A DNA stretch of 64,000 nt from Lachnospiraceae bacterium (GTDB lineage: Bacteria; Bacillota; Clostridia; Lachnospirales; Lachnospiraceae), in the NCBI GenBank assembly GCA_011959105.1, contig BLLU01000104.1, forward strand, positions 1-64,000, written 5' to 3'. Below are positions 36,145-45,175 of this stretch, one piece after another. Below the pieces are notes generated by a model. The model made no database searches. It saw nothing but the letters and a program-made list of their open reading frames with translations, and was not told where the DNA came from. Each line of letters starts with the position of its first letter. The stretch's first letter is position 1. Both the position numbers and the translations under genes were made by a program.

Positions 36145-37341
36145 CTAGTCTCTGGTCACGAATTCCCTGCGGCTGTTGTAGACTTCTACGATATGGCGAA
36201 TTTTCTCCGTAGTGGCGGTGGCGTTGGTCAGGGACACATCGTGGTTCATAAAGTCTATGATGGACGCCAGGAACTTGCTCATATCCGCCTCCACAAAATA
36301 GGGTCTGGTGTGGATCTCCGGGGGCAGATAGGTGAGGTTGGTGGTGATCACCTTATCAAAATAACCCTGTTCGTAGGCATGGTCAAAAGATTTCAAGCCG
36401 TCTGTGAACAGTCCGAAGGTGCAGCAGATATAGACTCTCCGGGCATTCATCCGTTTCAGCTGTCTGGCGGTGTCCAGCATGCTGCCCCCGGAGGAGATCA
36501 TGTCATCAATGATGATGATGTCTTTGCCGTCAATATTGTCTCCCAGGAATTCATGGGCCACAATGGGATTTTTGCCGTTTTCTATGGTGGAGTAATCCCG
36601 GCGCTTGTAGAACATGCCGGTGTCTACTCCCAGCACCGTGGCGAAATAGATAGCCCGGTCCAGTGCTCCTTCATCGGGACTGATGACCAGCAGGTGTTCC
36701 TTGTCCACCACCAGATCTTCTTCCGCGTCCAGCAAGGCCCTCAGGAACTGGTAAGGGGGCTGGAAGTTGTCAAATCCGCTCAGGGGGGTGGCATTCTGCA
36801 CCCGGGGATCGTGAGCATCAAAGGTCACAAAATTGGAAACCCCCATATTCTGCAATTCTTTCAGAGCATAGGCACAGTCCAGGGATTCCCGGCCGTTCCG
36901 TTTATGCTGTCTGCCCTCGTACAGAAAGGGCATGATTACGTTGATCCGATGGGCTTTGCCCCCCACGGCAGCGATGATCCGCTTCAGGTCCTGGTAATGG
37001 TCATCGGGAGACATATGGTTGGTATAACCGTTCATTTCATATGTAATGCTGTGATTGCACACATCCACCAGCAGGAACAGATCTTTGCCTCTGATGGATT
37101 CATGGAATGCACCTTTGGCTTCTCCCGTTCCGAAACGGGGACAGTCTGCAAGGGTAAGGTAATTGCTTTCGATATAGCCGTGAAAGGCGGGATCGTTTTT
37201 CACTTTTTCATTGTTGATGCTGCGGCGGAATTCCACCAGATAATCATTGATCCTGCGGCCCATCCGCTCTGCGGATGGCAGGGCGATCAGCTTCAGAGGC
37301 GCCACAGGCATTGCGTTTTCCAACTCTCGTAAATTGGGCAT
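36145..37341 (-). CDS. prs: ribose-phosphate pyrophosphokinase, long form
   Basis: This enzyme makes PRPP for nucleotide, histidine and tryptophan synthesis. The PRPP-binding loop IIIIDDMISSGGSM and the pyrophosphate region DAHDPRVQNATPLSG are present, so the family is clear. At 398 residues it is about 80 longer than the classical enzyme. The N-terminal region is also divergent, lacking the usual FSGxxxxxLA start. It is read on the minus strand, with GGAGG before the ATG, and has its own promoter. Convergence with the sensor kinase gene leaves 36 bp with no clear terminator. Confidence 0.9.
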   Translation of the reverse strand: MPNLRELENAMPVAPLKLIALPSAERMGRRINDYLVEFRRSINNEKVKNDPAFHGYIESNYLTLADCPRFGTGEAKGAFHESIRGKDLFLLVDVCNHSITYEMNGYTNHMSPDDHYQDLKRIIAAVGGKAHRINVIMPFLYEGRQHKRNGRESLDCAYALKELQNMGVSNFVTFDAHDPRVQNATPLSGFDNFQPPYQFLRALLDAEEDLVVDKEHLLVISPDEGALDRAIYFATVLGVDTGMFYKRRDYSTIENGKNPIVAHEFLGDNIDGKDIIIIDDMISSGGSMLDTARQLKRMNARRVYICCTFGLFTDGLKSFDHAYEQGYFDKVITTNLTYLPPEIHTRPYFVEADMSKFLASIIDFMNHDVSLTNATATTEKIRHIVEVYNSRREFVTRD

Positions 37342-37383
37342 GAAATTTCCTCCAAAAGTGTAGAAACAACTTTATATATTTAA

Positions 37384-37413
37384 TTTATATCATTAAGGGA
37401 GTGGACACGTCAA
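37384..37413 (-). promoter_or_regulatory. promoter of prs (minus strand)
   Basis: On the minus strand TTGACG (37408-37413) and TATAAA (37384-37389) are 18 bp apart. The divergent gene at 37485 shares this spacer; no certain promoter was found for it. Confidence 0.65.
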
Positions 37414-37484
37414 GAATTTTCTAGTAAACTGAAGATAAAGTTGCGGGACAACTCACATTTATGCAGGCAGGAGTAAACGGATAT

Positions 37485-38858
37485 ATGAATCAGAAAAAAG
37501 GGCATGTGATCAGCAGCGTACTGCCGGGCAGTATTGCGGAGGAACTGGAGATTGCGCCAGGGGACAGGCTGCTGGCCATAGACAATACGGAGATCGAGGA
37601 TATCTTTGACTACCAGTTCCTGATACAGGACAATTATATCGAGGTGTTGGTGGAGAAACCGGACGGGGAGCAGTGGCTGCTGGAGGTGGATAAGGAGTAC
37701 GACGAGGATCTGGGAATTGCGTTTGAGAACGGGCTGATGGACGAATATCGGAGCTGCCATAACAAATGCATCTTCTGTTTTATTGACCAGATGCCCAAAG
37801 GGATGCGGGAGACCCTGTATTTCAAGGATGATGACTCCAGGCTTTCCTTTCTGCAGGGCAACTATGTGACTCTTACCAATATGTCGGATCATGATATCGA
37901 CCGGATTATCCGATACCATTTGTCTCCCATCAATATATCTTTCCACACCATGAACCCCCAACTCCGATGCAGGATGCTGAACAATCGGTTCGCAGGGGAA
38001 GCCCTGGGGAAGGTGGATCGGCTTTATGAAGCCGGGATCACCATGAACGGGCAGATTGTGCTGTGCAAGGGAGTCAATGACGGCGCGGAACTGGAGTACA
38101 GCATATCCGAACTGACAAGGTACCTGCCTTGTCTGGAGAGCGTTTCCGTGGTGCCGGTGGGCCTGTCCAGATACCGGGAAGGGCTGTATCCCCTGGAACC
38201 CTTTGAACGGGAGGATGCCAGGGAGGTACTGCGGATCATCCATGGCTGGCAGGAAAAGCTGTATAAAGAGCGGGGCACTCATTTTGTTCATGCCAGCGAC
38301 GAGTGGTATATCCTGGCCGGGGAGGAACTTCCCGGGGAAGAGCGGTATGACGGATATTTACAGCTGGAAAACGGCGTGGGCATGACCCGGCTGCTTCTGG
38401 ATGAGTTTGCCCGGGGACGGGAGGAATTACGTCTGAAAAGGCAGGTTCCGGATCTGACGGTACAGGAAGAACTTTCCATGGTCACGGGCAGACTTGCCTA
38501 TCCCTATATACAGCAGATGGCCCGGGAGATGATGGAGGATTTTCCGGGGCTGGAGATCCATGTATATGCCATCCGCAATGACTTTTTCGGAGAGAGGATC
38601 ACGGTGTCCGGGCTGCTGACGGGACAGGATATCCTGGCCCAGCTTAAGGGAAAGCCTCTGGGGGAGCGGCTCCTTCTGCCTCAGAATGTGCTGCGCAGCG
38701 GTGAATCCGTGTTTTTGGACGATTTGACGGTGGAGGAGATGAAAAACACTTTACAAGTGGAGATTAATATTGTAAAATCAAGCGGATGTGACTTTATTAA
38801 TGCGGTGCTGGGCAGGCATTGGAACGATTTGGAGACAAAGGAAAGAGGTACATTTTAG
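37485..38858 (+). CDS. DUF512 protein with PDZ and radical-SAM-like cysteine motif
   Basis: The 457-residue protein begins with a PDZ-like domain ([20 protein letters not shown]) and continues with [18 protein letters not shown], a CX3CX2C iron-sulfur motif of the radical-SAM type, then a DUF512 C-terminal part ([14 protein letters not shown] region to the end). Function is not established. It lies directly before der in many clostridia, suggesting a ribosome or membrane link (inference). The ATG at 37485 has AGGAG about eleven bases upstream; ATG 37461 lacks one. The stop overlaps the der start by one base. Confidence 0.88.
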   Translation: MNQKKGHVISSVLPGSIAEELEIAPGDRLLAIDNTEIEDIFDYQFLIQDNYIEVLVEKPDGEQWLLEVDKEYDEDLGIAFENGLMDEYRSCHNKCIFCFIDQMPKGMRETLYFKDDDSRLSFLQGNYVTLTNMSDHDIDRIIRYHLSPINISFHTMNPQLRCRMLNNRFAGEALGKVDRLYEAGITMNGQIVLCKGVNDGAELEYSISELTRYLPCLESVSVVPVGLSRYREGLYPLEPFEREDAREVLRIIHGWQEKLYKERGTHFVHASDEWYILAGEELPGEERYDGYLQLENGVGMTRLLLDEFARGREELRLKRQVPDLTVQEELSMVTGRLAYPYIQQMAREMMEDFPGLEIHVYAIRNDFFGERITVSGLLTGQDILAQLKGKPLGERLLLPQNVLRSGESVFLDDLTVEEMKNTLQVEINIVKSSGCDFINAVLGRHWNDLETKERGTF

Positions 38859-40198
38859 TGGAAAATAGAAGAGGAAAGCCCATTGTAGCGGTGGTGGGGA
38901 GGCCCAATGTGGGCAAATCCACCCTGTTTAACGCCCTGGCCGGTGAAAAGATTTCCATTGTAAAGGATACGCCGGGTATTACCCGGGATCGGATCTATGC
39001 GGACGCCAGTTGGCTGGATTACAATTTTACCCTGATCGACACCGGCGGTATTGAGCCGGAGAGCAAAGACATTATTCTGTCTCAGATGCGGGAGCAGGCA
39101 CAGATCGCCATGGATACGGCGGACGTAATTCTCTTTCTGGTGGATGTGCGCCAGGGGCTGCAGGACGCGGACTCCAAGGTGGCGGACATGCTGCGCCGCT
39201 GCCATAAGCCTGTAGTGCTGGTGGTGAACAAGGTGGACAGCTTCGAGAAATACATGGCGGATGTGTATGAGTTTTACAATCTGGGGATCGGAGAGCCCCA
39301 CCCGGTCTCCGCAGCCAATAAGCTGGGACTGGGCGACATGCTGGAGGAAGTTGCCTCCCATTTCCCCAAACAGGACGGGGATGAAGAGGAGGACGACCGC
39401 ACCCGGGTGGCCATCGTGGGCAAGCCCAATGTGGGCAAATCCTCCATCATCAACAAGCTGCTGGGGGAGAACCGGCTGATTGTGTCGGATATCGCAGGTA
39501 CCACCCGGGACGCGGTGGACACAGAGATCACCTACGGGGATCGGGAATATGTGTTTATTGACACGGCGGGGCTTCGCCGCAAAAACAAGATTAAAGAGGA
39601 ACTGGAGCGATACATGATCATCCGTACCGTGGGCGCGGTGGAGCGGGCCGATGTGGTGGTGCTGGTGATCGACGCAGTGGAGGGCGTGACGGAACAGGAC
39701 GCCAAGATCGCCGGGATTGCCCATGACAGGGGCAAGGCGGTAATCATCGCGGTCAATAAATGGGATGCGCTGGAGAAGGATGACAAGACTATCTACCGTT
39801 TTACCGAAAAGGTACGGAACACCCTGGCTTTCATGCAGTATGCGGAGTTGGTATTCATCTCGGCCAAGACAGGGCAGCGGCTGCCCAAACTCTTTGAGAC
39901 CATTGACATGGTCAGCGAGAACCATGCCATGCGGGTAGCTACCGGCGTGCTCAATGAAATCATGGCGGAGGCGGTGGCCTTGCAGCAGCCTCCCACGGAC
40001 AAGGGCAGACGTCTGCGGCTGTATTATATCACCCAGGTGGCGGTTAAGCCTCCCACTTTCGTGATATTTGTGAATGACAAGGAGTTGATGCATTTCTCCT
40101 ATACCAGATATATCGAGAACCAGATCAGGGAGACTTTTGGCTTCCGGGGTACGCCTCTGCGGTTCATCATCAGGGAACGAAAGGAAAAAGAATCATGA
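38858..40198 (+). CDS. der: ribosome-associated GTPase Der (EngA)
   Basis: Der has two tandem GTPase domains and is essential for 50S assembly. Both G1 motifs are visible: [11 protein letters not shown] near the N-terminus and [11 protein letters not shown] at about residue 187, with DTAG (G3) and NKWD (G4) in the second, followed by a KH-like C-terminal domain ending [11 protein letters not shown]. It starts at a GTG with AAAGAGGT upstream, overlapping the preceding stop (TAGTG). The 446-residue length is normal. Confidence 0.95.
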   Translation: MENRRGKPIVAVVGRPNVGKSTLFNALAGEKISIVKDTPGITRDRIYADASWLDYNFTLIDTGGIEPESKDIILSQMREQAQIAMDTADVILFLVDVRQGLQDADSKVADMLRRCHKPVVLVVNKVDSFEKYMADVYEFYNLGIGEPHPVSAANKLGLGDMLEEVASHFPKQDGDEEEDDRTRVAIVGKPNVGKSSIINKLLGENRLIVSDIAGTTRDAVDTEITYGDREYVFIDTAGLRRKNKIKEELERYMIIRTVGAVERADVVVLVIDAVEGVTEQDAKIAGIAHDRGKAVIIAVNKWDALEKDDKTIYRFTEKVRNTLAFMQYAELVFISAKTGQRLPKLFETIDMVSENHAMRVATGVLNEIMAEAVALQQPPTDKGRRLRLYYITQVAVKPPTFVIFVNDKELMHFSYTRYIENQIRETFGFRGTPLRFIIRERKEKES

Positions 40199-40890
40199 TT
40201 AGGATAGTATGTTTGCTGATCGGATATGTTTTCGGCCTGTTTCAGACCGGCTATTTCTATGGAAAGGCCCATGGAATAGACATCCGCCAGCACGGCAGCG
40301 GCAATTCCGGCACCACCAACGCACTGCGGGTGCTGGGCACTAAGGCGGGACTCATAGTCTTTGCCGGGGACTGCCTGAAATGTATGGCGGCGGTATGGCT
40401 GGTGCGGCTGCTCTTTGGCGGCAGCTATCATTCCATTATTTATCTGCTGTGTCTCTACACCGGGGCGGGGGCGATTCTGGGCCACAATTATCCTTTTTAT
40501 ATGCATTTTAAGGGAGGAAAAGGGATCGCAGCCACTGCAGGCATGGTGCTGTCTTTCCATCCCTGGTTCGTGGTGACAGGCGTAGTGGTTTTCTTCACTG
40601 CTTTTTTCACCACCCACTATGTATCTTTGGGTTCTCTGCTGGTATATACGCTGCTGATAATCCAGCTGGTAATCAGCGGACAGATGGGGCTGTTTGCGGA
40701 GATGACCCAGGGGCAGCTTGTGGAAATGTATATCCTCTTTGGCTGTATGACGGCGCTGGCTTTCTGGAAGCACCGGGAAAATATCGGACGGCTCCTTCAT
40801 GGCACGGAGCGCAAGACCTATCTGACCAAAAAGAACAAGGTGGAGGACGGCAGCGGTCATCAGGCCGGCCAGGAGAGTGAAGGACACTGA
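40195..40890 (+). CDS. plsY: glycerol-3-phosphate acyltransferase PlsY
   Basis: This membrane enzyme adds the acyl group from acyl-phosphate (made by PlsX, encoded at 11997) to glycerol-3-phosphate. The 231 residues have several membrane segments and the conserved loops [13 protein letters not shown] and [11 protein letters not shown]. It overlaps der by 4 bp, and gpsA, which makes its substrate, follows after 41 bp. Confidence 0.95.
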   Translation: MIRIVCLLIGYVFGLFQTGYFYGKAHGIDIRQHGSGNSGTTNALRVLGTKAGLIVFAGDCLKCMAAVWLVRLLFGGSYHSIIYLLCLYTGAGAILGHNYPFYMHFKGGKGIAATAGMVLSFHPWFVVTGVVVFFTAFFTTHYVSLGSLLVYTLLIIQLVISGQMGLFAEMTQGQLVEMYILFGCMTALAFWKHRENIGRLLHGTERKTYLTKKNKVEDGSGHQAGQESEGH

Positions 40891-40931
40891 GGCATTTAAA
40901 TTCTGTGAAGGAAAGGGCAGGGGCGTTGGTT

Positions 40932-41945
40932 ATGGCAAGGGTTGCAGTGATTGGCGGAGGCAGCTGGGGAATTGCCCTGGCGGTATTGTTACACAAGAAC
41001 GGACATGAGATCACGGTTTGGTCCGCCCTGGAGAAGGAAATCGAGATGCTGCAGACGCAGCATGAGCACAAGATGCTTCCGGGTGTGAAACTGGCAGAGG
41101 ACATTCGCTTTACTCTGGAGGACAGAGAAGCTGTGGAGGGAGCCGATCTGCTGGTAATGGCGGTGGCCAGCAGCTTTACCCGCAGGACTGCGGCCAGACT
41201 CTGCCCCTATGTGGCCCCGGGCCAGCGTATCGTCAATGTGGCCAAGGGCATTGAGGAACATACGCTGATGACGCAGGCCCAGATCACGGAGCAGGAAATT
41301 CCCCAGGCCCGGGTGGCGGTGCTGTCGGGTCCCTCCCATGCGGAGGAGGTTGGCAGGGGAATTCCCACCACCATTGTGGTGGGGGCCGCAAGACGCTCCG
41401 ACGCGGAATATATTCAGAATCTGTTTATGAACGAAGTGTTCCGGGTTTACACCAGTCCGGATGTATTGGGCATTGAACTGGGAGGCTCTTTAAAGAACGT
41501 GGTGGCACTGGCGGCGGGGATCGCGGACGGCCTGGGCTATGGAGACAATACCAAGGCGGCCCTGATTACCCGGGGCATTACCGAAATCGCCAGGCTGGGT
41601 ACGGCCATGGGAGGGCGTTTTGAGACCTTCTGCGGCCTCACGGGGATCGGGGATCTGATCGTGACCTGTGCCAGTATGCATTCCCGCAACCGTCGGGCCG
41701 GCATCCTCATCGGCCAGGGGAAGTCCATGGAGCAGGCTATGGAAGAGGTACAGATGGTGGTGGAAGGGGTATACAGTACCAAGGCCGCCATGGAACTGGC
41801 CAGAAAGTATAATGTGCAGCTTCCCATTATCGAACAGGTCAACGCCATTCTCTTTGAGGGAAAACCTGCGGATGTGGCGGTGAGAGAACTGATGCTCCGG
41901 GATCGGAAGATTGAAGTGTCGGACGCTCTTTGGGAAGAGGAGTAA
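40932..41945 (+). CDS. gpsA: glycerol-3-phosphate dehydrogenase (NAD(P)+)
   Basis: GpsA reduces dihydroxyacetone phosphate to glycerol-3-phosphate, the acceptor for PlsY. The Rossmann motif VIGGGSWGIALA opens the protein, and GGSLKNVVALAAGIADG and the LTGIGDLIVTCAS motif are conserved. The ATG at 40932 gives 337 residues; the longer GTG frame (40905) adds an unconserved leader. A bidirectional terminator follows. Confidence 0.95.
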   Translation: MARVAVIGGGSWGIALAVLLHKNGHEITVWSALEKEIEMLQTQHEHKMLPGVKLAEDIRFTLEDREAVEGADLLVMAVASSFTRRTAARLCPYVAPGQRIVNVAKGIEEHTLMTQAQITEQEIPQARVAVLSGPSHAEEVGRGIPTTIVVGAARRSDAEYIQNLFMNEVFRVYTSPDVLGIELGGSLKNVVALAAGIADGLGYGDNTKAALITRGITEIARLGTAMGGRFETFCGLTGIGDLIVTCASMHSRNRRAGILIGQGKSMEQAMEEVQMVVEGVYSTKAAMELARKYNVQLPIIEQVNAILFEGKPADVAVRELMLRDRKIEVSDALWEEE

Positions 41946-41972
41946 GGCCGGAATGTTTTGAGAAATACAGGC

Positions 41973-42013
41973 AAAAAAGGCTGTTGCGGGACGATCCTGC
42001 GACAGCCTTTTTT
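41973..42013. terminator. bidirectional terminator between gpsA and metF
   Basis: GGCTGTTGC (41979-41987) pairs with GCGACAGCC (41999-42007), with an inner GGGA/TCCT extension. Six A precede and six T follow the stem, so it can stop both converging transcripts. Confidence 0.9.
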
Positions 42014-42030
42014 GCGGGCAATTCTGCCGA

Positions 42031-42888
42031 TTACAGGGGGCGTATGGCTTCCATAATCTCCGCCGCCATCTTGGGTTTATTCATGGTATAGATGTGAATA
42101 CCGTCCACGCCGTTCTGCTTCAGGTCGATGATCTGGCGAATGGCGTAGTCGATCCCCGCTTTGCGCATATCCTCCGGAGAATCCCCATACCGGGCGATCA
42201 TGTCAGCGAAAGCCTTGGGAATGGTGGCTCCGGAGAGAGAGATGCTGGTGCCTAACTGGCTGGCGCTGGTCACGGGCATAATTCCTGCGTGTATGGGCAG
42301 GGTAACTCCCTTGCGCCGGGCTTTTTCCAGGAATTCATAAAAATAGTCATTGTCAAAAAACATCTGGCTGATCAAATCCCCTGCTCCCGCATCCTGTTTT
42401 AGTTTCAGGTAGCCCAAGTCAGACTGCATGCTGAAACATTCGTAATGTTTTTCCGGATAGCAGGCGGCGGAGATATGCAATTCCGGATCCAGTTCTTTCA
42501 GATAAGCGATCATATCGCTGGCATGTTCAAAATCTCTGGCGGCAAACTGCTCGTCCGTCATATCCCGGGGACGGTCTCCCCGCAGGGCCAGCACATGGGT
42601 TACACCGGCCTCTTTTAACGCAGCCAGCACCTCCCGCAGGGCTTCCCGCTTGCTGCCCACGCAGGTGATGTGAGCCAGGGCGGGGAGATGCAGCCGGTTC
42701 TGTATGTAAGAGGCGATCTCCACGGTTTTACCCGAGTTGCTGCCTCCTGCGCCGTAGGTTACGCTGATAAAGGCGGGAGCCAGCGCTCCCAGTTTGTCCA
42801 GGGTGGCGAAAGCCGTCTGAAATTCTCCGTCCTTTTTGGGCGGGAATACTTCAAAAGAGATGGGGATGGATTTTCTGCTTGTGGTCAT
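42031..42888 (-). CDS. metF: methylenetetrahydrofolate reductase
   Basis: MetF reduces 5,10-methylene-THF to 5-methyl-THF for methionine synthesis or the acetyl-CoA pathway. Motifs are ISFEVFPPKKDGE, FISVTYGAGGS, HITCVGSKRE, LALRGDRP, and MFFDNDYFYEFL. The 285-residue flavoprotein is of normal length. AGAAAGG is about 11 bases before the ATG. Upstream on this strand there is a 9-bp tandem repeat (GTTCCGCAT on the plus strand at 42915-42932). No SAM riboswitch was recognised. Confidence 0.95.
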   Translation of the reverse strand: MTTSRKSIPISFEVFPPKKDGEFQTAFATLDKLGALAPAFISVTYGAGGSNSGKTVEIASYIQNRLHLPALAHITCVGSKREALREVLAALKEAGVTHVLALRGDRPRDMTDEQFAARDFEHASDMIAYLKELDPELHISAACYPEKHYECFSMQSDLGYLKLKQDAGAGDLISQMFFDNDYFYEFLEKARRKGVTLPIHAGIMPVTSASQLGTSISLSGATIPKAFADMIARYGDSPEDMRKAGIDYAIRQIIDLKQNGVDGIHIYTMNKPKMAAEIMEAIRPL

Positions 42889-42992
42889 ATGTTTTTAAAC
42901 CTTTCTTATTTAGAGTTCCGCATGTTCCGCATGTTTCCGAAATTTTATGGTAATGTACTTGCTTTTCCATGGAGAATATCGTAACATGTTAG

Positions 42993-43021
42993 TAGACATT
43001 TTTCAAGTTATATAGTATTGA
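42993..43021 (+). promoter_or_regulatory. possible promoter of the MoxR gene
   Basis: TAGACA (42993-42998) and TATTGA (43016-43021) are 17 bp apart. Match to consensus is moderate. Confidence 0.4.
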
Positions 43022-43065
43022 TTTAGCCAATTTGGCGGGAAATAAAAAACAGGAGAACAAGTTTG

Positions 43066-43890
43066 ATGAGTGAAAATGCAAATTCTTTTCAGGGAACCGG
43101 AGAATATGTGGCCAGCGAGGAGTTGATGGCCAGTGTGAACATTGCCATGGCGCTGCAAAAGCCGCTTCTGATCAAGGGGGAGCCTGGCACGGGCAAGACC
43201 ATGCTGGCGGAGGCGGTGTCCAAGGCGCTGGGCAAGCGGCTGATTATCTGGAACATCAAGTCTACCACCAAGGCTCAGGACGGACTCTATGTGTACGATA
43301 CCATTCAGCGTCTGTACGACGGGCAGTTCGGGGTGGAAGGGGTGGATGATATCGCCCGGTACATCAAGCTGGGCAAGCTGGGAGAGGCGTTCGACAGCGA
43401 TGAACAGGTGGTACTGCTCATCGACGAGATCGACAAGGCCGATCTGGAATTTCCCAATGATCTGCTGTGGGAGTTGGACCAGATGGAGTTCTATATCAAT
43501 GAAACCAAGCGCACGGTAAAGGCCAAACACCGCCCCATCGTGATCATTACATCCAATGCGGAGAAGGAATTGCCGGATGCTTTTCTGCGCCGCTGTATTT
43601 TCCATTATATTGATTTCCCCTCCAAAGAGTTGATGGAGGAGATTGTGCGGGTACATTTTCCCGAGGTGGAGGAGCATCTGCTGAAAAATGCCATGGAAGT
43701 ATTCTACAATATCCGGGGGATCCGTGACATTCGTAAGAAGCCCAGTACCTCGGAACTGATCGACTGGGTCAACGCCCTGCAGATCGGAGGCATCAGCGCG
43801 GACCGCATACGCGGCGCCCTGCCTTTTATCGGGGTGGTGGTCAAGAAGGATGAGGATTTGGAACTGGTACGTCATGACGGCAGCCTGTGA
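43066..43890 (+). CDS. MoxR family AAA+ ATPase
   Basis: The 274-residue ATPase has Walker A GEPGTGKT (about residues 40-47), Walker B VVLLIDEIDKAD, a sensor-1 TSNAEKELPDAFLRR and a C-terminal helical lid. MoxR ATPases act as chaperones that mature other protein complexes, nearly always beside a von Willebrand A-domain partner. None is present here, as a strong terminator follows directly. The ATG at 43066 follows AGGAG at ten bases; TTG 43063 is an alternative. Confidence 0.9.
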   Translation: MSENANSFQGTGEYVASEELMASVNIAMALQKPLLIKGEPGTGKTMLAEAVSKALGKRLIIWNIKSTTKAQDGLYVYDTIQRLYDGQFGVEGVDDIARYIKLGKLGEAFDSDEQVVLLIDEIDKADLEFPNDLLWELDQMEFYINETKRTVKAKHRPIVIITSNAEKELPDAFLRRCIFHYIDFPSKELMEEIVRVHFPEVEEHLLKNAMEVFYNIRGIRDIRKKPSTSELIDWVNALQIGGISADRIRGALPFIGVVVKKDEDLELVRHDGSL

Positions 43891-43934
43891 GGCAGGCTTT
43901 ACAGTATAAAACAACCTGAATTTAATTTAGATCT

Positions 43935-43976
43935 GACAGCCGGAGCATGGCAATTCTGCTCCGGCTGTCTTTTTTT
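43935..43976 (+). terminator. terminator after the MoxR gene
   Basis: A perfect 13-bp stem, GACAGCCGGAGCA (43935-43947) with TGCTCCGGCTGTC (43957-43969), is followed by seven T. Confidence 0.95.
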
Positions 43977-44121
43977 GTATGCTTTTCCGATTCTTTTTTC
44001 TTTCTTTAGAAAATCTTCGGATTTCCATGCCAGAAAACTTCAGAAGGCCGGCTTATACTATCCTTAGAAAGCGGATAGAACTTTTTGCTGCGGCCAGTAT
44101 ATGGAGAGGATGTGAGAGACA

Positions 44122-44502
44122 ATGAAAAAACATATGATAATGGTGCTGGCAGGCATTGGGATCGCGGCGGGTGCAGCAGCCCTGTGGTTTCTGTCCCGTC
44201 CGGAGAGACTGGGGAATATCAACCATTCCTTTTCTGCGGCGGAGTCGGTGACAGACAGATCCACCATATCCTTTTCGGCCAGGGAAGGAGACAGAATCCG
44301 ATTCTATTTCTCATCCAATGTGGAGAAGGGAGACTTGGAAATAGTCTTGTACGATTCGGAGGGAAATCAGGTAGAGGAACTGGATCAGGCAAAAGAACTG
44401 GTCACCTACCTGACCATGCGTTATGATGACACCTATACCCTTGCGGCGGAATATCTGAATTTTGCGGGAAACTTCAAAGTAGATGTGTCCAGGGCTGATT
44501 GA
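44122..44502 (+). CDS. small exported or membrane-anchored protein of unknown function
   Basis: The 126-residue protein begins MKKHMIMVLAGIGIAAGAAALW, a signal peptide or N-terminal anchor with no lipobox cysteine. A polar beta-rich domain of about 95 residues follows (ISFSAREGDRIRFYFSSN, then DLEIVLYDSEGNQVEEL). I do not recognise the family; the outer part resembles small beta-sandwich binding domains. It stands alone between the MoxR terminator and dedA. GAGAGGATG upstream is only a weak ribosome binding site. Confidence 0.7.
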   Translation: MKKHMIMVLAGIGIAAGAAALWFLSRPERLGNINHSFSAAESVTDRSTISFSAREGDRIRFYFSSNVEKGDLEIVLYDSEGNQVEELDQAKELVTYLTMRYDDTYTLAAEYLNFAGNFKVDVSRAD

Positions 44503-44612
44503 ATGTACGGATGCCCGGGCGGCCGGACGTGGATGGTAGGGCATGTGTGCTGTCAGGGAATATGAGGAATTAATACAGCAAATTGCGGAACTTAATTGAG
44601 GAGGAAAAAGAA

Positions 44613-45128
44613 ATGGACTATGCAGCAATTTTGGATGTATTCACAAGGTATGGCGCAATCGCCATCTTTGTGCTGGTATTTTTGGAGTATATGAATCTGC
44701 CGGGGTTCCCGGCCGGGATCATTATGCCGCTGGCAGGAATTATGGCGGCAGGGGGCAATATCTCCTTCCCCTGGGTGATGGTGATCACGGTGGCGGCGGG
44801 GCTGCTGGGCAGTCTGGTGTTATATGTGCTGGGATTTACCGGCGGACGGTTTTTCCTGGAAAAATATATGAATAAGTTCCCGAAGCAGAGGCCCACCATA
44901 GAGAAGTATCTGAACTGGGTGCAGGAGAAGGGCGGTATGGGGCTGATCGCCGCAAAGCTGATTCCTATGATCCGCACGCTGGTATCCATCCCCGCAGGGG
45001 TGTTCCGGATGCGGCTCAGCCAGTATGTGGTCTGCTCCACGATCGGAATCTTTCTCTGGAATCTGCTTTTTGTGGGTGCAGGATATTTTTGCGGGGAGCA
45101 GGTGTTGGGCTGGTTTGCAGCCGCCTGA
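44613..45128 (+). CDS. DedA family membrane protein
   Basis: The 171-residue protein has the DedA/SNARE-associated core: an N-terminal segment with FLEYMNLPGFPAGIIMPLAG, the long loop FPKQRPTIEKYLNWVQEKGG, and IPMIRTLVSIPAGVFRM with its conserved arginine. DedA proteins help flip lipid carriers such as undecaprenyl phosphate and phosphatidylethanolamine. AGGAGG precedes the ATG at 44613, which is preferred over 44583. The downstream glycosyltransferase would fit a shared role in envelope glycolipids (inference). Confidence 0.92.
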   Translation: MDYAAILDVFTRYGAIAIFVLVFLEYMNLPGFPAGIIMPLAGIMAAGGNISFPWVMVITVAAGLLGSLVLYVLGFTGGRFFLEKYMNKFPKQRPTIEKYLNWVQEKGGMGLIAAKLIPMIRTLVSIPAGVFRMRLSQYVVCSTIGIFLWNLLFVGAGYFCGEQVLGWFAAA

Positions 45129-45144
45129 CAAATATTGATTGGAG

Positions 45145-45162
45145 TGTGCGCTGAAGCGCACA
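45145..45162 (+). repeat. hairpin abutting the ribosome binding site of the glycosyltransferase gene
   Basis: TGTGCGC (45145-45151) pairs with GCGCACA (45156-45162) around a TGAA loop, and GGAGGG follows immediately. There is no T tract, so a terminator is unlikely. It could tune translation or mRNA stability. Confidence 0.5.
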
Positions 45163-45175
45163 GGAGGGTATATAT

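Noticed and set aside
36193..37332. 379-codon plus-strand frame over prs
   Set aside because: It is antisense to PRPP synthetase, which has clear motifs and its own ribosome binding site and promoter.
42889..43062. SAM riboswitch upstream of metF
   Set aside because: The leader is short, and no conserved SAM-riboswitch core was recognised.
45145..45162. Terminator between dedA and the glycosyltransferase gene
   Set aside because: The hairpin has no T tract and is followed directly by the ribosome binding site.
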